Shown: one piece after another, positions 24,971-37,849 of the stretch
Layout of the letters: every line of letters starts with the position of its first letter
Numbering within the stretch: the first letter of the stretch is position 1
Assembly (NCBI GenBank): GCA_002189035.1
Contig: NEEC01000002.1
Coordinates: 1,674,001-1,738,000 of the forward strand
Source of the DNA: Utricularia gibba
Lineage: Eukaryota; Streptophyta; Magnoliopsida; Lamiales; Lentibulariaceae
Direction of reading: 5' to 3'
Length of the DNA stretch: 64,000 bases
Translations under genes and position numbers: made by a program
The notes under the pieces: generated by a model
The model's database searches: none
What the model saw: only the letters and a program-made list of their open reading frames with translations
What the model was told of the DNA's origin: nothing

Positions 24971-27330
24971 GAAGACGGCGTGGAATTGATAAAGGCTGAT
25001 AAAAAAAACCATCTTTGTTTAGACAACAACGTTAGGAAACAAATCATAACGGGGGCGAACAGATTTCAAGGAAATGAAAGGAAGAGGCAAATATTCTAGT
25101 AAAGGGATCATAGATTCAAATGTCCAACACTGTAAGAATATCCAAAATCGACAAAAACTGTAATGCAACCAAGTACCCAGTGAATGTGAATTAACTAACA
25201 CAACAGAAAATCAAAGGGAGGGAAAACATTAAGAAAATTGCAGGAATCCACAAGAAAAATGCCTGAGCTCTCTGCATATACAAACGAAACTGACATTCAA
25301 GAAAATTGAAGAAACTAAAAGTTCATATCAAGATTGTTCTACAACACGGATCACAACCATTCGTTGATATGAAAAACAAGCAGACGGACATAACAAGTTA
25401 TATAGAAATATATACACGAGTTTTCAGAACAAATGAAGGAGACCTACCAGAGAAATTTTGTCCCACGGAATCTCTTTGTTGCAGAATGCCACAAACTGAC
25501 GCCTTTTTTATAGTCTGCTGAGCGATAAAGTTGAGGCAAAGTCATGAAATTTGGGTTCACTCATGAGCACAAACAAACAAATATTATTAATGCTGAGTTG
25601 GAATCATTCTGAAAAACCGTCTTTAGTTGGTTGTAGTAAATATATAGAAAATAACAGTAACATAACTGGAAAATTCTCATGGTTGATGTAACTCCATTAC
25701 AAAGTCGCTTAAGGATTCAAAATTATCAACACAAAAGAGAGAATGACGAAGTGAAAGAACAAGATTTTAGCCCAATATCAGATTTTCTAAGGATTCCCAA
25801 GAATGGGTAATAGAAATAAAGAATAAAGATTAAGGTTATAATCCCATCTTTTTCGTATCCTTAAAATAGGCAGCATAAAATATTTCTTTTTAACTTTTTT
25901 AACCCGAAAAGTCAGCCTCTGGATTTCTGAAATATATCACCTTGCATGTAATCTACAATCAAATAAGTTGGTATAGTTAAAAACAAAGAATGCCCTTGAG
26001 TAAAACTGTCAAAACACATCAACGACCTTGTTTCACCACCATCATCAAACTTAATAGAAATGATTAATATCTGACAGGAAGATGCTGAACTTTCAGCCAG
26101 AACTTGTAAAAGCTCAGAATTAAAGAAATCTCTCCTTAAAATATACCAGGCACGTCACAAGTCATCAATTGCAAATATCAGTAGACACTAATCTTAGATA
26201 TTTGCAAAGCTGAATGTTTTGTAATTCTTAAAATTTTTAAATTTCTTCATGCTCAGCAGAATGATTCCAACGAAATCACTTCAATATCTTACTCACTAAA
26301 AAATTCAAAAATCATGGCGCTGATTCACATCAAAAAGCTGGAAAAGGTGGATTTCAGAATGACAAATGAAAGCAGAATGTTCTGCAAATAGTAACTACAC
26401 CATTGCCGCAGCTGTATCATGAGATACACATCAGAAGAAATGGATAACAGAAAAAAAAAAAATCCCAACTCTCCATACAGCACCTTCATATCGCCAAGCA
26501 CCAAGCAGAAGAATTTCATTAGGAGCATCTGATGCACAAATTACCGACCAACTTTTTCAATACAACCGCTTCTGAAAACCATAGTCCAAGCAATCAGAAA
26601 AAAGGAAGATGAACTAACCTTCATACTTGACCTTATTCTGTACCCTTCAGTGTGTTGAAGAAAAGTTACTCTCCACCATTCAAATGCTGATTACAGGCTT
26701 TTTTTTATCATTGCAAAATTCCTGATATTGAAGGTCGCAAATTACAAAAAATCCATGAACAAAAAATTATCACAATGGAATTAAGGCACCAGAGCTTCAA
26801 ATCAGAGGTGCATCTCAGAAACACGGTTGACCTTCCAAATCATCATCCAGGACGTCTAGTGGCTCACTTCATACAAAACTGCTTCAGTTTGATTGAGGTT
26901 ACTCGATCCATCCCCTGGAGGGTATTTGTCTGTTAAAAGGAATTTAAAAAGAAATCGTGACTGCATCTAAAAGGTAAAGGTGAATCCACCTTCGTGTGAG
27001 GCATTCCGTTCAACTGCCTAAATAAGCGCAATACAAGTTTACATTCAGTGACTAGACACTACAGTCTTCAATCTCCTTCAGAAACAACAGCAGTGACCTT
27101 CAGACGGATGTCAAGACAAGGCAAACTTAAACGAAACCTTTTACCTAGATAAAGATCTGCAGAGTTCCAATAGTGGGGTGAAATAGCAAGAACCATCAAA
27201 CCGTAGAGGAACATAAGTCGGCCTTACTGTTTGGTTTGGCCCATTAACAGCAGGAACTAAAATTTATGCACCAATGGCACATATAAGAATACAGACCTCC
27301 GTGATGGAACATTGACAGCAACCAGTTGAA
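24971..27330. other. Long AT-rich non-coding stretch
   Basis: About 2.4 kb with no recognisable coding exon. The part near 24985-25520 may be a leader or 5' UTR intron of the RRM-like gene (a pyrimidine-rich acceptor lies just before its ATG on the minus strand). The right end is the 3' flank of the OXS3-like gene. I see no repeat structure or RNA gene. Confidence 0.45.
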
Positions 27331-28330
27331 TCAAACTGGCAGAGGAGGCAATGGTGGTGCGCTACATTTAGAAATGTCACCATTGCTGGTATAGGAGGAG
27401 TTGGTAGCCATTGAAATGCATATCATGCTTTTTGAATTGATTGGCCTTTTAGATAGGCCATCAATGCGGCTTTGAAACAAATGCCTAGTATTTGTACTAA
27501 AAAGTTGCTCAAAGCATAAGATTTTTGCGTTACCTAGTGCACGCATTTTCTGGCTTTGCGACATCTTTGATAGTGCCACATCAGATAGAGCGGTAAAAGA
27601 TCTACATTTACCACAACAAAAATTTGAGATGCCTCTCCTGGAATAAGTTCCTCACAATCAGCAAAGCATAACAGCACGAGGTAAAGAAAGAAAAAAATTC
27701 TTCCAATATGATGAAGAGACTGGGAACTTGCATCAGATTTGAAATTAAGAATGAAGAGAAAATAAGCAACTAAGTCAACACATCAAATGAAAAAATAGTT
27801 CATAGACGATCACATAACACGATCGCGACAGAATAAAAAGTTATACAGGGTAACAAGGATTCCTTTAGACACTAACGACTCAGTAATAAAAATCCACGGC
27901 CACTAGAATCCTTTAGAACAAACAGAAATATGAAGGGATAACAAACCTTATAAAGGTCTCTTACCTGATAATTCATGCTTCTCTCGAATACTGTGACTGA
28001 TCACAAAGACAAATTCTTCCAAACAAACAGTAAAGCCACGTACTTCCCCGGCAAAACTTCCTCCGGAGCACCGAAATTGCCAAGAACCCCACATTTATGC
28101 TCACTCTGCACCTCGTCCTCATATCCACACCCATGGAAAAAACTCTTCGTTGCTTTCGCCGATTGAAGAAGTGGATGAGGAGGAGGCAGAACCATCCCGC
28201 TCCTCCGTCAAATGCTCCGGCCCCCTGGGAACTCGGCGGAGCCATAAATGGAGGGGTGGTTGAGAACGCGTCCCGGGACGTCGATCCGGGGATCCGCGCC
28301 GGATTTGGTTGGCCCCAATGCGATGGGCAT
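27331..28330 (-). CDS. OXS3-like (OXIDATIVE STRESS 3 family) protein, exon 1 with two offsetting frameshifts
   Basis: Two exons: 28044-28330 and 27331-27637. Exon 2 is intact and diagnostic: KRGISNFCCGKCRSFTALSDV, then a basic stretch, GLSKRPINSKSM and the terminal APPLPPLP. Exon 1 holds the serine patch SSSSTSSIGESNEE and EVQSEH...EEVLPGK, both OXS3 hallmarks, but they are in different frames. Reading from the ATG at 28330 requires one extra G in the five-G run (28221-28225) and one T fewer in the six-T run (28137-28142, minus strand); the two changes cancel and give about 197 aa. OXS3-like proteins are nuclear and raise tolerance to heavy-metal and oxidative stress, probably through chromatin or stress granules. 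The intact exon 2 suggests sequence errors rather than decay. Confidence 0.75.
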
Positions 28331-29593
28331 CTCCGTCACTCCGTGGAAGGACAAGCAAATGAATCTGCGACACTTTTTGATCGCCTTCCCATGATCTTTT
28401 TATCCAAACCACGAATTCTTTGATCATTAAATAATTAAAGAATTATTATTAAAATAAAATTTAATAAAAAATAATATTATCTGTATTTTTTAATGTTCAT
28501 ATCTATTTAAATTTGTGTTAATCAAAACAATGTTTCTTATATGTTAAAGCAGTGTTATGTAAAATTTTTTAAACCTGTTTTTACTTTTCAAAAGTAAAAA
28601 TAGTTTTGTTTTAGAACACATTTAATTGTAAAAATAATTCTATTAAAAATACTTTTAAAATTATAACTACAAAAATTATTTTTGAAAAAATAAGGAAATA
28701 ATTACTTTTAAGATGTGTTTTAGAAAATTTGTATCACCTATTTTTACTTTTATAAAATTAAAAATACTTTTAATTTAGAACACTATCTATTTTTACTTCT
28801 ATTTTTTTAAAAAATATTTTTGGTATTATACTTCAAAAATTGTTTTTGCAAAAATAGAGAAAATCTACTTTTACATTCTATTTTTACTTTTCAATATAAA
28901 TCCACAAGTTTTTTCATTATTTTCCTAAAACACCTATTTTTTATTTCTACTTTTATAAATTATTTATATTTATACTTTTTAATTTTTCAAAAATAAAAAT
29001 AGATTTTACAAATTTTCTAGAACATACATTTATTTTGTATTTCTACTTTTCAAAAGTAATTTTGAAAATTAAAAATAGGTTTCAAAAATTTTCCAGAACA
29101 CAACTTAAATTTATAATAATTTTATTCTAAGATAATTAAATATTTCTAATTTCAATAATTTCATTATGGAAATATAAAAATTTGTGATTAAACATAATAT
29201 TAAATTCTATAGAAATTATTATATGCATTTAAAATGCGCAACCCATTAGCTGCCCTCGAAAATCGAGAGAGCAGAGCTCGCCGGAAACTTTACGATGTTT
29301 CGATGGCGCCGGCGATGATCATTGCGTGTTACCGGAGGTCGAGAAAATGCAGGCATCGCATTGAGAGAAAATAACAGAGATAAGGAGGGAGACTCGGACT
29401 GTGGTACGTTTTTGGAAGGAACGCAAACAAATTCTGGCCCATAGAGTCAAGGGAGCTTAAGGCCCAGATGTAGGCCCGTGGACTCAGAATCGCCGATTGA
29501 TTTTGATTCAGCATACCGCGGATTCGTTCCTGCTCTTCGTGTCTTTACTCTTCTTGAAGAATCCCTCGTTCTAAACTTTGGCGGTCGGAGAGG
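28331..29593. other. Divergent intergenic region, largely AT-rich repeat
   Basis: The region between the OXS3-like gene (-) and the BAP31-like gene (+). Most of 28430-29220 is a dense AT-rich repeat (described separately); 29230-29593 has normal composition and is the presumed BAP31-like promoter and leader. Confidence 0.5.
28545..29105. repeat. AT-rich inverted-repeat element cluster (nested or multiple copies), related to 47682-47910
   Basis: The stretch carries several copies of a module of the form GTTTTAGAAAATTT...TTTTTACTTTT CAAAAGTAAAAATAG and its reverse complement, for example at 28550-28610, 28715-28790 and 29035-29103. About 100 bases at 28550-28680 match the reverse complement of 47770-47912 closely (shared core AATTCTATTAAAAAT, then AAAATTATAACTA). 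This suggests one family of small non-autonomous elements that inserted more than once here, perhaps nested. No coding capacity. Confidence 0.55.
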
Positions 29594-30217
29594 ATGATTC
29601 AGCCTCTATATGCGCTGGTTTTTGGGGAAGTGGCGTTGATTCTGGTTCTGCTATTTCGAACGCCGCTGAGGAAACCTCTTCTGTTTTTATTGGACAGAGT
29701 CAAGCAGGGACGGGGTCCGGTGGTCGCGTCCACAGCAGGTGCGACGTTGATTGCGGTTATGGTATCGCTTCTGTATAACATCGCTAGTATTAAGGGCCGA
29801 TCTGAGGAAGGTGGAGCCATGAGTCCCACGGATCAGGTTATTTTGGCCCATCAGCTCCTCCAGGCATCGCTTATGGGTAAATTTCTTCTTCCCCTGTTTC
29901 TTTGATTCCGATTTATGTCCAGATCAGAGTGTTGGGGCTCTCTCTGCTTCTTCTTAATGGTGCCTATCCATCATGAACTTTTTGCAAGATATCCCTGTTT
30001 TGGCGCTAAGTTACTCTGCACAACTGTGTTTCTTTGTTGTTGTGGAAATGCAGGTTTTGCTCTTTTCTTGGGGCTGATGATAGACAGAATCCATTATTAT
30101 ATCAAGGAGGTGAGGATGCTGAGAAAGCATTTGGAGGCATTGACGAAGATGGAGAGAAAGCCAGAGAACTCGAAGGGAAAAGGCCAAGCCGTGGAGGAGG
30201 AAGAAGAAGACGACTAG
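29594..30217 (+). CDS. BAP31-like ER membrane protein
   Basis: Two exons, 29594-29876 and 30054-30217, give 148 aa. The N-terminus MIQPLYALVFGEVALILVLL begins a membrane segment; a second lies at about residues 42-63 and a third in exon 2 (FALFLGLMIDRIHYYI). The typical BAP29/BAP31 motif LFRTPLRKPL follows the first helix. The C-terminal tail is charged (YIKEVRMLRKHLEALTKMERK) and coiled-coil-like, and ends in an acidic run EEEEEDD instead of a clear KKXX signal. Family members are ER chaperone or quality-control proteins that handle membrane cargo. The plant short form lacks the caspase sites of animal BAP31. Confidence 0.9.
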
Positions 30218-30870
30218 GTGAAAAAGCAACACAGATGTTGAACACTTCAAGTCAATGTGCAAACTCGTAGCTTTTCTTTTATGATATTTTTTTCGTTTTC
30301 AGGAAATAAACTACTCTGTGTTTACGCCTCTTTGATATTGAATTCTTCAGCAACACCATCATCCATTTGTTGCAGGTGTAGTTTTTTTTTTTTTTTTCAA
30401 TTTCATCCTGTGAAGAATGCAAACTCGTTATCCCCGTAGAAAGATTCAGATAACCACGAACTGACTCCTGAAGACATACGTTGCTGGGATCTCAGAGAAT
30501 GTTAGAAGGGTTCAGAATGCCATGAATAGACTCCTTGAGGAGACTTAGAGAGTGGCAGAAAGCGAGACCGAGCATAGCACTTGCGCCTCTAGTTTCCGAC
30601 GAGAGTCTGCCGTCGCAGTTCAGTCGAGATTCGAGATACCCATACTGAGAATACTCGAAAACCAGCGCCGGGATCCGCTGGTGAAGCTCTTTTCCTCTCT
30701 GCACCGATCCCGATAAAACAAAATTCGATCACTTGTTAAGAACTCGTTTGCATGTAATGTTCGTAAATGCTCACTACGCCGGTTGCAGAAATTTTTTAAA
30801 ACCTGGGTCTAACTGATTCATGTCTATCCTTTTAGGGGAAAAGCAGAGGAACAAGGGTGGATTAAAGCGG
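30218..30870. other. Convergent 3' flanks
   Basis: About 650 bases between the BAP31-like stop (+) and the RING-H2 stop (-). It includes a long T-run near 30381. Short frames here are not supported by any family feature. Confidence 0.5.
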
Positions 30871-31392
30871 CTAAGTATTAGAATGCTGTCCTTGATCTCG
30901 GCCTTCAAGCTCCACTCTCCCACGACAAACAGGGCAGACATTCTTCACTACAAGCCATCTCTTGATGCACGCAGCATGATACTCGTGCAAGCAACCCAGA
31001 ATTCCAATCACGCCGTCGTTGAGGTCGTCTTGGCAAATGGCACAGATCTCGGGCTCCCCATCTTCATCTCCGGTATGACTACTCCTCTTCAGTCTCATAC
31101 TCTGCATTATCATTTCTTCATACAGCTCGCCGTCAGCTTCAGCCGCCTCGTTCACCGTCTCTTCATTTAAACCATCCTCATCTGCTTCCGCGACAGCAGC
31201 ATGAAGAATCCGGAGTTCGTCAGAAGAAAAATAGCTGAGGTCTCCGGTGGGCGATGCCGGAACCCACACCCTAGTTATATAGCCTTCGTGGTTCACTTGT
31301 AAACCAGGGACGTAGAACCCCCTGAAGACGGGTACGTACATCGTCGGAGGGTAGAAGAGAAGCCTTCGTGGTTCAATTGTAAATGCCGCCAT
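30871..31392 (-). CDS. RING-H2 finger protein, probable E3 ubiquitin ligase
   Basis: Intronless, 173 aa, intact. The C-terminal RING-H2 is complete: CAICQDDLNDG (first two Cys), then LGCLHEYHAACIKRWL carrying the C, H, H and C ligands, and NVCPVC with the last pair, at about residues 116-159. The first 110 residues are acidic in the middle (EADEDGLNEE, EAAEADGE) and carry no membrane segment, so the protein is probably cytosolic or nuclear. Closest in type to BIG BROTHER/ATL-like short RING-H2 proteins without a transmembrane helix; the substrate is unknown. It diverges from COG3. Confidence 0.88.
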   Translation of the reverse strand: MAAFTIEPRRLLFYPPTMYVPVFRGFYVPGLQVNHEGYITRVWVPASPTGDLSYFSSDELRILHAAVAEADEDGLNEETVNEAAEADGELYEEMIMQSMRLKRSSHTGDEDGEPEICAICQDDLNDGVIGILGCLHEYHAACIKRWLVVKNVCPVCRGRVELEGRDQGQHSNT

Positions 31393-32075
31393 GATCAGGG
31401 GAACAGAAGAGAAGCAGTTTACTGTCGGAGGATGGATGATGATGTGAAGAAGATGAACACCCTGATTTTAATAGGCTTGTCTTGCGATAAACAAGGAAGT
31501 ATGTATTTTTTTTGGTCAGTTAAACAAGGAAGTATGTGGTTAAATAAGGAAATATTACCCATTAATGTGAATGTTTCTATTAATATATTAAAAAATCAAT
31601 CTAGTCCAGATATCTAAACTATTTTTTTATTTAATCATATTTAATTCATTATTTGTTATGTTAATAATTTAAATTAACTGTTTTTTCAATTGATTAAATG
31701 ATATTTAGTTTATTGTAAAAATATTAGGAACAATAAAAATTTATTTTTCGAATATGATATTTAATACACGAGGAAAGTAAATATAAAAACAAATATTTTA
31801 TAATGATATTTAAAAAAATGAAGCAAACAGCACCTCCACAGGGAACTCCGACGGTTGTACTTAGCAGCAGAAGAAGGAAGACATGAGGAAGATGAAACGG
31901 TAGAAGCGATGTGCGATCTACTTCTAGGTTTGTTCATTTGATTACCGGGGAGAGGTGTCTTGAGTGCACGTCAACTGAAACCCGGGAGGCAGATATTTTC
32001 CGACGAATTCTGGAGAGATTGAATCGAGGATCGTTTTTTGCGGATTTCGGTGCCTTTTGATTCAACAAACGTATA
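31393..32075. promoter_or_regulatory. Divergent region between RING-H2 (-) and COG3 (+)
   Basis: About 680 bases. 31560-31810 is AT-rich; 31830-32075 is more balanced and is the likely COG3 leader. No specific regulatory motif was identified. Confidence 0.4.
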
Positions 32076-35000
32076 ATGTCTGCGACTGCGGCGACCGGAG
32101 GCGCAATTTATAGGGGCTACAACTTCGCTTCTAATTGGGAACAGGTAGGTTCCTGGGATTGGTTTGTTGAAATTCGATGTTTCCAGGTTGTAGATCCACC
32201 ACTGATCTTGCGGCTTCTTTTGTTTGAAAACAATTTTTCGCTTTATCTCCCGATACTCTTTTAAGTTCCTGGCATGATCCCAATCTGTTCATTGTTAGAA
32301 TGCTCCTTTGACCGAGGAACAGCAAGCAGCAATTGTGGCTCTTTCTCATGCAGTTGCAGAGCGATCTTTTCCACCGAATTTGGTAAACTTATCTAATTTT
32401 TCCTGATTTTCCGTTTCATATTTCGGTTTCTTTTTTATAGTGCGTAATCCTTTTATTCATTTTGGGAGCCAAAAGGTACAAGAGAAAGTGACTGGACCGG
32501 AAAATGGCATGAGTATATTTGTCAAAGACAGCGCAATAGAGGATTCAGGAGCCATTGATGCTGCTTTAGTGAATACAAACCAGGTGTGCTGTTTTCCCTG
32601 GATAAGTTTAAGATTTGTCTTCGATGTCTTTGCAAAATGCTGTTCACGTCATTTTGTTTACTAGCTAGTGCAAGGTAATCAATGTGAGTTGCAGACCATT
32701 TGAGTTTCTTAACCATACCCATCGATTTACCATCTGCTTTCTAGGAGAATCTTAGAAGAGTTGCTCATTGTTACTTCATAAAATCCACATTGATGAAGCT
32801 GTACTGACTGATCGAAAAATTGATTTGCCGTATGCTTTTAAGAGATTTTGAACAAACTGCATCTTGTTACTTAGAATTTTCATAATACGAATTTCAAATA
32901 TTAGGAGCCAGTTGTATTCTTTGTATGGAGACTTTTATAACTATTTTTGGATTGTTTATTCCTGTGATTTCCATTATCCTTTCTACTTGTGCTTCCAAAA
33001 ATCAATACTTGATGACAAGTTGATGTCCTTATAGTTTGAGTGTGCTATTGATATTCAGGATCAACAAGTTCATCGTTAATTTTCTCTCTTGCAGTTCTAT
33101 AAGTGGTTTACAGAACTTGAAGCTGCCATGAAATCTGAGGTTACCATGATCTAACTTACCAGGAATTGGCATGATGTAAATTTATTTCTAATGGCATGCC
33201 CACGTTTTCAGACAGAAGAGAAGTATCAGCATTATGTGAAGAGTCTAGCTGAACGTATAGAAACCTGCGATAATATACTCAATCAGGTACATAACTACTC
33301 TTCAATATCAAACTCATCTTGGATGAATTATTTGAGGAATGCATCAAATCTATTTTCTCTCAGACAGATTACACTTATAATTAATGGATGTGTTTCAGGT
33401 TGATGAAACTCTTGACTTATTCAATGAGCTACAACTGCAGCATCAAGCAGTGGCAACAAAGACTAAGACCCTACATGATGCATGTGATCGACTGGTAATT
33501 ATGCACTTTTTATTGGTCATGTGTTGGAAAATCTAAGAGAGAAAAACCATTTCTTAAGCAATAAATGCGGCATTCGAAAAATGACATTTCAGATTGTGAA
33601 TTTTTACTTTCCGACTTGACTAATCTATGAAAGTGTGAAGAACATTACACTTGTTGAATGTCTATGGTTTCAAGTGTGTGACAAATAATTTCAACATTGG
33701 CTTGGTTGTGATGCCCTTTTGCAGCTAATGGAGAAGCAAAAGCTAATAGAGTTTGCTGAATGTCTTCGGGAAAAACTCAACTACTTTGATGAACTAGAGA
33801 ATGTAACGTTTGATATGCTCTTTCGTGCACATTGGCTATTCTGTTATTGCGTCCTCCACTAAACCAGCACTTTTTTTCTATATGGTGACCATTGACAAGA
33901 GCAATAGTAGTAGCGTTTGTGTTAAACCCCTCTGCTCATTAATGCCACTTGCTTTGCAGTTCGCTAACAGCTTCAATTCTCCAAGCATGAATGTGGCGCA
34001 TGATAATTTTCTCCCTTTGTTGAAAAAATTGGATGACTGCATATCGTAAGTGATCGTTTAACTGCCACTTTCTTAATTCTTCCTTTTTTTCTTTGGTTTG
34101 TGTATCTACATGCATCTGTTATCTGAAGTTTCTTATATGTGGCATAGGTATGTCGAGAGTAACCCTCAGTATGCTGAAAGCAGTGTTTATTCACTCAAAC
34201 TCCGCCAACTTCAGGTACCATGCCTCTCATTGAGGAATCTGGATTTCTTTGTCTTATTGGATGAATGATTGCTTGATGCAATGTTGTGTCTTTTTAAAGA
34301 GTTTTTGAAGTGTCTCGGTGTTAATGCTTATCTTTTAACTGGGTTTAGTCTCGAGCACTTGGGATGATTCGCTCTTATGTACTCTCTGTCCTCAAGAATG
34401 CATCGTCTCAGGTATGTTTGATTAACTTTATACGTGGGCAACATGGTTCTATCTTCAGCCAACATGAAAAAAAAATAATGGTAGGTCCAAACAGCCATAA
34501 AAAGCAGTGTTGCAAACCAGACATATGTATCAGAGAGTGTGGAGGCATCGGTAATATATGTACGATTCAAGGCAGCTGCAAATGAGGTTAACCTCCCGTA
34601 AATGTTCCCCCCCCCCCCAATATATAAAATAAGTCATACTTCTACCTGTTTCTGGGCTTGTAAATGCTCACTAATCTGGTATTTGATGTATTGTAGCTGA
34701 AATCAGTGCTTGAGGAAATTGAAAGCAGAAAGTCAAGGAAAGAATATGCTCAGTTTTTATTGGAATGCCACAAACTCTACTGTGATCTCAGGCTTTCTTT
34801 GGTTTGTTAACTTTTACCCACTCCAAACAAAAATTACCACTCATGCACTTACAAGGGCCATCAGTTGCATGGTTCCCCGATCATGATGCATATACTTTTT
34901 AATATTTGGTCCAGGTGAGGGGCATAGTTCTTCAGCGGATTTCTGAATTTTCCAAGAAACAAGACCTTCCGTCATTGGCTAGATCTTGTTGTGCTTACTT

Positions 35001-37849
35001 GATGCAGGTCGCTTTTCTACCACATTCACTCGTCTTCATTATGATGAAAATGTGAACAAGGGACTAGTTATTATTCAAAAATCATTTATGATTGGCTTAA
35101 CATGGTTTCTCTTACGTTACAAAGTACAATTTACTGTTTTTTCTATGTGACCTTGAACAAACATGTGAATGCAGGCATGCCAGCTGGAACATCAACTTTT
35201 TGCTTATTTTTTCCCCTCATCTTCCGAGGATATTTCTAGTTTGAATCCTCTAATAGATCCACTGTAAGTGAATTTAATTTTTGGATCTGGTTGAGGTTGG
35301 CATTTTCTTTCTTGAAGTGTGTTTTGGGAGCCAATGGAATGCCAAGACCCCTGGTAATCATGCTGGAAAATTTCGGTCAAATGAATTGATGTGCGCAAGT
35401 GCAAGACATTTCCTTGTTTTCAGAAGTTATATAAATTTACCTAGTGGGACTTCTCTCTACTGTGGTTGACATTCATCTGAGTCACAAGGTCTCCTCCTGC
35501 TTCAGTCACATATCTATCAAAAAGTGAAACCTCTTCATCAATGTATTGCAGGTGCACCTACTTGTACGACACATTACGTCCGAGACTTATTCACGAAGTC
35601 AACCTGGATATTCTTTGTGAGCTTGTTGACATTTTCAAAGTTGAGGTACTGGCAGAGCAGGTAAGTCGCCGGGGTGAGCATCTAGCAGGATTGCAGCCTA
35701 CCTTCGAGAGGACTTTGGCAGATGTTCATGAACGGCTAACCTTTCGTGCTAGGACCTACATACGTCATGAGGTATACCATTTTTGCAGATAAAGATTCCA
35801 TAATCACTTTCATGTTTCTTTCTACCTTTTTTTTTCTGAAATTTGTGTTTGAAATGAGCTAGGGAAGAGGAAGCCCCATGTGGTCAATTCCTGTAAAAGT
35901 TTTATTAGAATCGTGTTTCTGAAACTTTTATTGAAATTTTGTTTCATAGAATAGTAGGGTGCATTGTTAAATTTCTTTCTTCTATTTAGATTGCAAATTA
36001 TCTTCCTGTGGATGAAGACATTGATTACCCTGCAAAGCTGGAGCAATCTGCTGCTGCAGACTCAGAAGCATCATCTGTAGCTGCAGTTGCGGTAAAACAT
36101 TCATCCCATGTAGTACCAACTGCATGCATCAACCAGTTTCTTTGTTTTTCATTGATAATTTATTCTATTGTTTAATATAGAGTGGAAAAAAGCCGGATAT
36201 TTCTAAAACATGGTACCCTCCTCTGGAGAAAACGATATCGTGTCTATCCAAGCTCTATCGTTGCCTAGAACCTGCAGTTTTCACTGGGTTAGCACAGGTA
36301 ATGCTAGTATTTGGCATTCGTCTTCCTCATTGCATTGACTTATATTTTGCACTTTTCATTCACTTTGTTCACTTTTTTTTTTTTTTTTTACCAGGAAGCT
36401 GTTGAAGTTTGCTCCACATCCATTCAGGTGACTGCTTTTGGTTTTCATGTATTCTGTTCATATTGGGGGTGGGGAGGGGTTGTTATCTTATATTTCCACT
36501 GGAATAATTTTTTTATCTTTTTGGGCGAGTTATTGATTCGCATGCTTGATGTCGCAGAAAGCTAGCAAACAGATTGCAAAAAGATCATCTGTCATGGATT
36601 CTCAATTATTCCTCATTAAGTTTCTTCTCATCCTCAGAGAGCAGGTGGTTTTTATCTCACGTTCACGTCCAACAGAACTGAAAAAAAAAAAAAAAGATCA
36701 ATTCATTTCTTATTACATTGGTAGCTTGTTTGCAGATTGCACCATTTGAAATTGAATTTTCAGTTACGCATAAGGAGCTGGATTTCTCTCATTTATTGGT
36801 AAGCCACCTGGTGCTAATATCCCCTCTTGTCGAATTTGATTGCTGCATGGTTCGCAAAACCAATTGCGGACTCCTGCAGGAGCATCTAAGACGGATTCTC
36901 CGTGGCCAAGCTTCCTTATTTGAATGGACAAGATCGAGTTCATTGGCAAGAACCCTGTCCCCACGAGTTCTTGAAAGCCAGATAGATGCCAAGAAGGTAA
37001 AATGAGATATATCGCTTGCCACCCCTTCTTGTTTGCTGTCTATCTACTAACTAGTGATGAGATGAAATGAACCTCATGATGAATCGTCTCGATTCAGGAA
37101 CTGGAGAAAAGCCTCAAAGCCACCTGTGAGGAGTTCATCATGTCAGTGACGAAGCTGATTGTGGAACCAATGCTGTCATTCGTGACAAAGGTCCTTTGAC
37201 TCGATTACCCTCCCTCGGTAGTAATTACCGTGTTATTGCATGATCTTTGAAAAAGTATCGTCTGTTCATCCAGGTAACTGCGGTGAAACAAACATTGTAT
37301 TCAGCCAGCCAAAATCCAAAGGTGGACTCCGCTATCAGTAAGCCTGTTAAAGACCACGCCTTCGCATCACCAGAAAAAATCGCCGAGATTGTGGAGAAGG
37401 TAAGTTTACACATTCACCCGCACTGGAGTTCCAACAGAATCTTAGTCTCATACTGAGTCGACATCATGGTGATCTTGAGACAGGTGCACGCCGCTATTCA
37501 ACAAGAGCTGGAGGGTGTAGCAACTAAAATGAAGCTTTATCTTCAGAGCCCTGCAACACGTGCTATACTCTTCAAACCCATCAAGTACGCCACCCTTTTT
37601 GCTCAACTGCATGCATCATCACCGTTTTTATCTTGAAAAGAAAGAAAGAAAACCTTCATAAAGCACACATGTTGCGTTGATTTAGCTGTTCGTTGAATCG
37701 TTTGGTTCATTCGCAGGACGAATATCGTTGAAGCTCATGCCCAGGTGCAGTCTATCCTTAAGTTAGAGTACCCTCCTGAAGACGTTGAGGACCTCGTCAG
37801 AGCGGTCGAGCCGGAAGATCTGCAGGCCCGACTTGACAACCTCATGTGA
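32076..37849 (+). CDS. COG3: Conserved oligomeric Golgi complex subunit 3
   Basis: Twenty-five exons, all in frame, 783 aa, about the length of the Arabidopsis protein. Exons: 32076-32144, 32299-32382, 32476-32583, 33095-33139, 33212-33286, 33399-33494, 33725-33802, 33960-34045, 34148-34214, 34349-34411, 34485-34586, 34697-34801, 34915-35007, 35175-35263, 35552-35771, 35990-36091, 36181-36297, 36395-36427, 36558-36644, 36736-36798, 36880-36996, 37098-37190, 37274-37399, 37484-37584, 37717-37849. The N-terminal half holds the COG3/Sec34 coiled-coil core ([39 protein letters not shown]), followed by the helical [28 protein letters not shown] and [16 protein letters not shown] blocks. COG3 is part of lobe A of the COG tether for retrograde transport within the Golgi. 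No frameshift was found. Confidence 0.95.

Noticed and set aside
28119-28427. 102-codon frame starting with MIKEFVVWIK on the minus strand as the true OXS3-like N-terminus
   Set aside because: Only its Ser-rich end matches the family. The frame from the ATG at 28330 fits better upstream, so a frameshift is the better reading.
30492-30704. 70-codon minus-strand frame downstream of the RING-H2 gene
   Set aside because: Lies in the probable 3' UTR of that gene; no family feature and no splice support.
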